DNA of 64,000 nucleotides from positions 24,888,501-24,952,500 of the forward strand of contig NC_134112.1 of assembly GCF_040939455.1 (NCBI RefSeq), written 5' to 3'. This DNA is from Microcebus murinus (Eukaryota > Chordata > Mammalia > Primates > Cheirogaleidae). Shown one piece after another: positions 60,244 through 64,000 of the stretch. Both the position numbers and the translations under genes were made by a program. Every line of letters begins with the position of its first letter. The first letter of the stretch is position 1. Below the pieces are notes generated by a model. It was not told the DNA's origin and searched no databases. It was given only the letters and a program-made list of their open reading frames with translations.

Positions 60244-60580
60244 TTAATATTAATAATACTGAATTAAATAAGATCTCCAAGATCTTGAATTCAATGGAAA
60301 AAGCAAGATATGGAACCATGCAGATATGATAATTACATGTATGTTACAATATGTACAGCATACATATATATGTATCAAATGTATGCAGATACCATACATA
60401 AATGTTTGTAAATACTTGGAATAACTCTGGAAAGATAAATAAAAATAGTTTCCTTCCCCTCTGGGAAGAAAAACTGAGGGAGGGAGCCAGAAATGGGAAG
60501 TGGACTCACTTTTCATTGTGTGTGTTTTACTACTCTAAATTTTTCAACCATATACTATATTACTTTTATTAAAAATAATT
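60244..60580 (+). mobile_element. Old L1/HAL1 LINE 3' part
   Basis: 'aagcaagatatggaaccatg', 'tacatatatatgtatcaaat', 'gtaaatacttggaataactc' and 'tgggaagaaaaactgag' fit the 3' UTR of old L1/HAL1. Weak, ends approximate. Confidence 0.5.
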
Positions 60581-60659
60581 TTAAAATTATAAACCAAAAA
60601 TGAATGAATGTAAATTTCATGGCCAAAAAAGCTGAATCTCTGATCCTTGAAATGCAAAA

Positions 60660-60805
60660 TGTTAAAACCTAGTACTATGAGGCTTGGCAAGGATTGGGAG
60701 AAGTACAAGCACCCTGTTCTCCTAGGAGTGTAAACTGGCACATTCATTTTAAACAGGATTCAGGCAATATCTAATAAGGTTAATAATGCGCACACCTTAC
60801 AATTT
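60660..60805 (+). mobile_element. L1M LINE, ORF2 end, left of Alu
   Basis: 'tgaggcttggcaaggattgg', 'gagaagtacaagcacc', 'gagtgtaaactggcac', 'ggcaatatctaataagg', 'taatgcgcacaccttac' is diverged L1 ORF2 end. Continues at 61076. Confidence 0.75.
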
Positions 60806-61067
60806 ATTTTTCTTTTGAGACAGGATTAGAGTTGAGTTCTGCCATCATAGCTTAAACTCCTGGACTCGACCAATCCTGCTGCCTCAGCCTCCAGAGTAGT
60901 TGAGACTACAGGCATATGGCAACACACTTGGCTGGTTTTTCTAATTTTTGTAGAGATGGGATCTCACTATGTTGCTCAGGCTGGTCTTGAACTCCTGGCC
61001 TCAAGTGATCCTCCCATCTCTGCCTCCCAAAGTGCTGGATTACACACATTAGCCATCACACCCAGCC
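60806..61067 (-). mobile_element. Alu SINE, old AluJ-like
   Basis: Ends at the reverse complement of GGCTGGGTGTG; ordinary short linker (TTTTTCTAATTTTTGTAGAG). Diverged. TACAATTT at 60798-60805 and 61068-61075 (extended by C-T/C-C before it) is its target-site duplication. Confidence 0.94.
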
Positions 61068-61075
61068 TACAATTT

Positions 61076-61390
61076 CACTCTTAGACATATGCCTAAAGTA
61101 ATTCTCATCTGTGTGTTAAGGAGATGTGAACAAATGTTCATAGCAGTATTGTTTATCAATACAGGAAATGAAAAAAATAACCTATAGTATAATAATGTAT
61201 TAGAATATTATATAGCAGCTAAAATGAATGAACTAGATTTTTATATATCAGTGTGAATAAAACTCTGAAATGTAATGTTGAATTTTTTTAAGTTGTAAAA
61301 TAACCCATTGAGTATAATATCATTTATGTATCATATAATGCATAAACACCCAAAACAATTCTATATATTATATGTAGGTACACACATTTG
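61076..61390 (+). mobile_element. L1M LINE, right of Alu
   Basis: 'tagacatatgcctaaagt', 'gaacaaatgttcatagcag', 'tattgtttatcaatacagg', 'atattatatagcagctaa' and 'aatatcatttatgtatc' continue the L1 split by the Alu. Confidence 0.75.
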
Positions 61391-61399
61391 CAGTTAAAT

Positions 61400-61605
61400 G
61401 CTTGGACACTTGGGAGGGCACTCTGTCATTTCAGGAAGGTTATTTAACCCCTGGGTGCCTCAATCCCTCCATCTGCAAATGAAACTGGTAATAATAGCTA
61501 ACTTATGGGGTTGCTATGAAGATTCAAGGAGAAAATAAATGTAAACTGCCCAAAGCAAAGACTGGCACATATGTGCTCAGGAAACATTAACTATTATTGT
61601 CGGCC
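61400..61605 (+). mobile_element. MIR SINE
   Basis: Sense MIR: 'aggaaggttatttaaccc', 'ctgggtgcctcaatccctcc', 'atctgcaaatgaaactgg', 'ggttgctatgaagattcaag' and 'actggcacatatgtgctc'. Confidence 0.9.
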
Positions 61606-62235
61606 ACAGGCCAAGCCATGAGTTCCTTCCTGCCCACCTCCTTCCTGGAGGAAGGAGCTACAGCGCATTTTCTAAGAAAGGCTCCCAGAGGACTGGCATG
61701 TTGGACAGTGACCTTCCCTGAGAGAAAGCACAGACATCCTCAAGAGGCCTGATCTAGTACCGCTGCCTTCAAGGAAAGCTGTCTCAGGAAAGCACATTCT
61801 AGGCAGTGAAGTCAGCAAGTGAAAAGATAACACTTGCGGATAATGGCGCCAAATTCTCCAAGCCTCTCTAACAAATCATCAGAAACAGAGCATCAAAACA
61901 GCTTCTCTATGATCTTAAGTATGCAGCTGGTTTATAAAGGAAACATTCTCACCTTTAAAAAAAAAAAAATCCAGCTCTTAACTTATGTGATAATAGGAAT
62001 CTAGGAGCAACCTGTTGTGATATTTTGTTCATGAGGTTTCTGAACCTCTGGAGGCTTTGAATATTTGGGATAGTAAGATAATTGCAGCCTCTAAAATGAC
62101 ATCATAGCATCCCATTGCAAGGCAGCTCCTGAGGCCCAGATGTGGGTATGCCTTCGGTGACAGGAGGACAGAGCTAGTGCAATGAGAAGTGACACTCAGG
62201 AATAAGCGACTTGGGAAATAATAGCAGTGTCAGCA
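61606..62235. other. No recognised gene or repeat
   Basis: Mixed composition with a short A run at 61957-61969; nothing recognised. Confidence 0.45.
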
Positions 62236-62239
62236 ACAT

Positions 62240-62395
62240 CAGTGGCTAATAATACTCACTCTAGGCCAGGAATGGTGCTAATTATTTTGGGGATGAATTA
62301 TCTCACTCAATTGTCAGAATCTCTGTGAGAAAACTGGGACAATGAATAGTTAGGTAACTTGCCTGCGATCTAAGAGCTAGTATGTAATATACCAC
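62240..62395 (-). mobile_element. MIR SINE fragment
   Basis: Reverse MIR: 'ggccaggaatggtgctaatt', 'gaattatctcactcaattg', 'gagaaaactgggacaatg', 'gttaggtaacttgcctgcg', 'atctaagagctagtatg'. It abuts a second MIR in the other direction. Confidence 0.82.
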
Positions 62396-62540
62396 ATGTC
62401 TGCCACCACCCAGCTGTGTGCTCTGGGGCTGGTCACCTCAACTCTCTGGATCGCTATGGCCTCATCTGTAAGTGACGGGTGGACTGCATGATGCCAAAGG
62501 ACCTGCTAACACTTAGGTTTTATGTTTCTGTGAAATTAAG
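62396..62540 (+). mobile_element. MIR SINE fragment
   Basis: Sense MIR: 'ctgccaccacccagctgtgtg', 'ctggggctggtcacctcaac', 'atggcctcatctgtaagtg'. It meets the minus-strand MIR head to head. Confidence 0.8.
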
Positions 62541-62544
62541 TCAC

Positions 62545-63785
62545 CTCCCTCCACCAATAAAACCACAACTTTCAAAAAAAAAAAAAAGCCTTTTGTAGTA
62601 CAGTGTGCCTAAAAAAGGAATCCACACCTTCCCTGATATTACTATTAAATAAAAAGTTGAGTGTTTTGGTCAGAAAATGTAAGGGCTCTGTATGGCCAGC
62701 TACATAATAGTGCTTGTGTCAAGGGGGTTTTTTTTGGGGGGGGAGGTTGCAGTTAGGGAGAGGGAAGGGGACAGAGTGGGCAGCATGCAAGAGAAGTGAG
62801 GTACTGGTTTCTGGAAAATCATGAAAGTATCTCCTGCTTGAAATCGTCAGTTCCACTAAACCAGGACCCCTGAAAACCAACCTTGTGACCTTCTGCTGGG
62901 AATACCAAATGAGCCCCCAAGGTCTTTAGAAATAAGGGACTTACAAATAAGGCCAAATATTTCACCTCTGACTCTGATGAAAGGTTTATGAGCCCCAGAA
63001 TAGTTCAAGCACGACATGTCTGGATTGAATATTTGGTGTGCACTTAACACCAACGGGTTTCAGAGGCTTCGTGTTTCACAACCAAACTTTGGCAGAACTG
63101 TGTCAGTTACCCGATACCCAGGATAGGGGACATTTTCTCACTTCTTGGTGCCATAAATAGTGCAGGCTCCTGTCTGTAGCTATGTGAGTTAATTAGGCAC
63201 ATTAAGCTTCAGGATTTGCCAGCATCGCTGTCCTTTGACTTTGTGACCATAGAAAAGGCTGAGAAGATGATGCCATGCGGCAGATGGAGGTTCTGACAGG
63301 GTAACCGCTGAGAGGAGGCCCCAGAAAATTCAGCGTGGGTGCCCCGGAGCTAGAGATGTGGCTGGTCAAGATCAGATTTCAGAGATCAGACCCTCTTCAA
63401 TCTGACATGCTAACGGAGCCTTCATCTTAGGCTTAGAACATGAAAATAGAGATGCACGAGGACACAGCCAGAAATAAAATCCCCTGAATCTCAGAGAAGA
63501 TTCAGTTCTCATGGGAGATAAAAGAGCAGAACGGGTGCTGATTTGTTCTCAAATCACTACTTTGTTTCATGAGATCTGTGTCTTTAGGAAACACTCGGTA
63601 GGAATGAAAGACAAGCAGCATGAGCGCGGTCAGCCCAACTGATTCTAAAAAAGGACTTTGAAGATGTATGGCATGCGACAGTTTACAAGGCACTTTCTCA
63701 CGCCTGAGGTACGTTGTTTCACTCTCAATGGAAAGAGGAGAATCAGAGTTTGCCCACTCCAAAGCCATCAATGTCCGCTACTCGT
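62545..63785. other. No recognised gene or repeat
   Basis: Short A and T/G runs at 62575 and 62727-62745. The frames at 62856-63053, 63502-63771 and 63668-63868 have no recognised domain. Confidence 0.45.
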
Positions 63786-63787
63786 GG

Positions 63788-63915
63788 CCGCTTTCGTTCT
63801 CTACTCAGTGGGTGTTTATTAAGTACCTACTGTATATAGGAAACTCTGAACGACACAGAGATGAATAAGATGGTACAACTCAGGGTTGAGCTAAGGAGGT
63901 ACACGAAGCGTGGAA
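63788..63915 (-). mobile_element. L2 LINE 3' end
   Basis: 'gggtgtttattaagtacctac', 'tgtatataggaaactctg' and 'acacagagatgaataagatgg' are reverse L2 3' sequence. Confidence 0.75.
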
Positions 63916-64000
63916 GGGGGGCAGTGGCCCTGCTGCCTGGGGGTGGGGTCCTGTTTTGGAACTTTCCTCAGAGAAGTGACAGCTGCCCAGAGTTGGCCAG
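63916..64000. other. Window end, unassigned
   Basis: GC-richer sequence; it may continue the L2 beyond the window. No feature recognised. Confidence 0.4.

Overview
This window is vertebrate, almost certainly primate, nuclear DNA. The best guess is a Malagasy lemur (strepsirrhine primate). The evidence is the set of Alu elements: most carry an extended middle linker (a TTAATTGGCCAACT-type segment followed by an AT-dinucleotide run), a tail reading GCTGTGAGCTAGGCTGACGC, and in the youngest copies CGGCACTCACTCTAGCC, features I associate with lemur Alus. Two or three young L1 3' ends of a non-human type (ending in a TACCCCCATAATATGCC motif) agree with this. The species call rests on memory of these families, not on a search.

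I find no protein-coding exon, tRNA, rRNA, CRISPR array or bacterial-type feature that I can defend. Every long open frame that looks coding is a remnant of an L1 ORF2. The two other long frames, near 32.2 kb and 56.0 kb, start at TTG and GTG rather than ATG. The window therefore reads as intergenic or deep intronic DNA.

Layout. 0-7 kb: mostly unassigned sequence with MIR, MLT1-like and one Alu. 7-14 kb: three Alus, an L1M tail and a pair of lemur L1 tails, then a repeat-poor AT-rich stretch at 12.4-13.4 kb that looks like a candidate conserved non-coding element. 14-25 kb: the emptiest part, with few repeats and many homeodomain-like AT motifs, plus a short non-autonomous hAT transposon at 18.9 kb beside a perfect 47-bp tandem duplication. 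25-33 kb: old repeats, a palindrome-rich AT tract at 29.4 kb and a TA microsatellite at 32.9 kb. 33.6-35.7 kb: an old L1 carrying three later insertions, one of them only a poly(A) tail with a target-site duplication. 36-43 kb: an MLT1 LTR, an L1 inserted inside the 3' tail of another L1, and L1/HAL1 with an Alu in it. 43-50 kb: L2, MIR and L1 fragments. 51.2-53.6 kb: a twin-primed (5'-inverted) L1 with a younger lemur L1 tail nested in it. 53.7-64 kb: Alus, L1M, L2 interrupted by MER20, an ERV1-like LTR and several MIRs.

Nothing here works together as a gene system. The interest lies in the insertion history (nested retrotransposons with readable target-site duplications) and in the possible regulatory content of the repeat-poor 12-25 kb part. 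Boundaries of old repeats are approximate because they were judged by eye.
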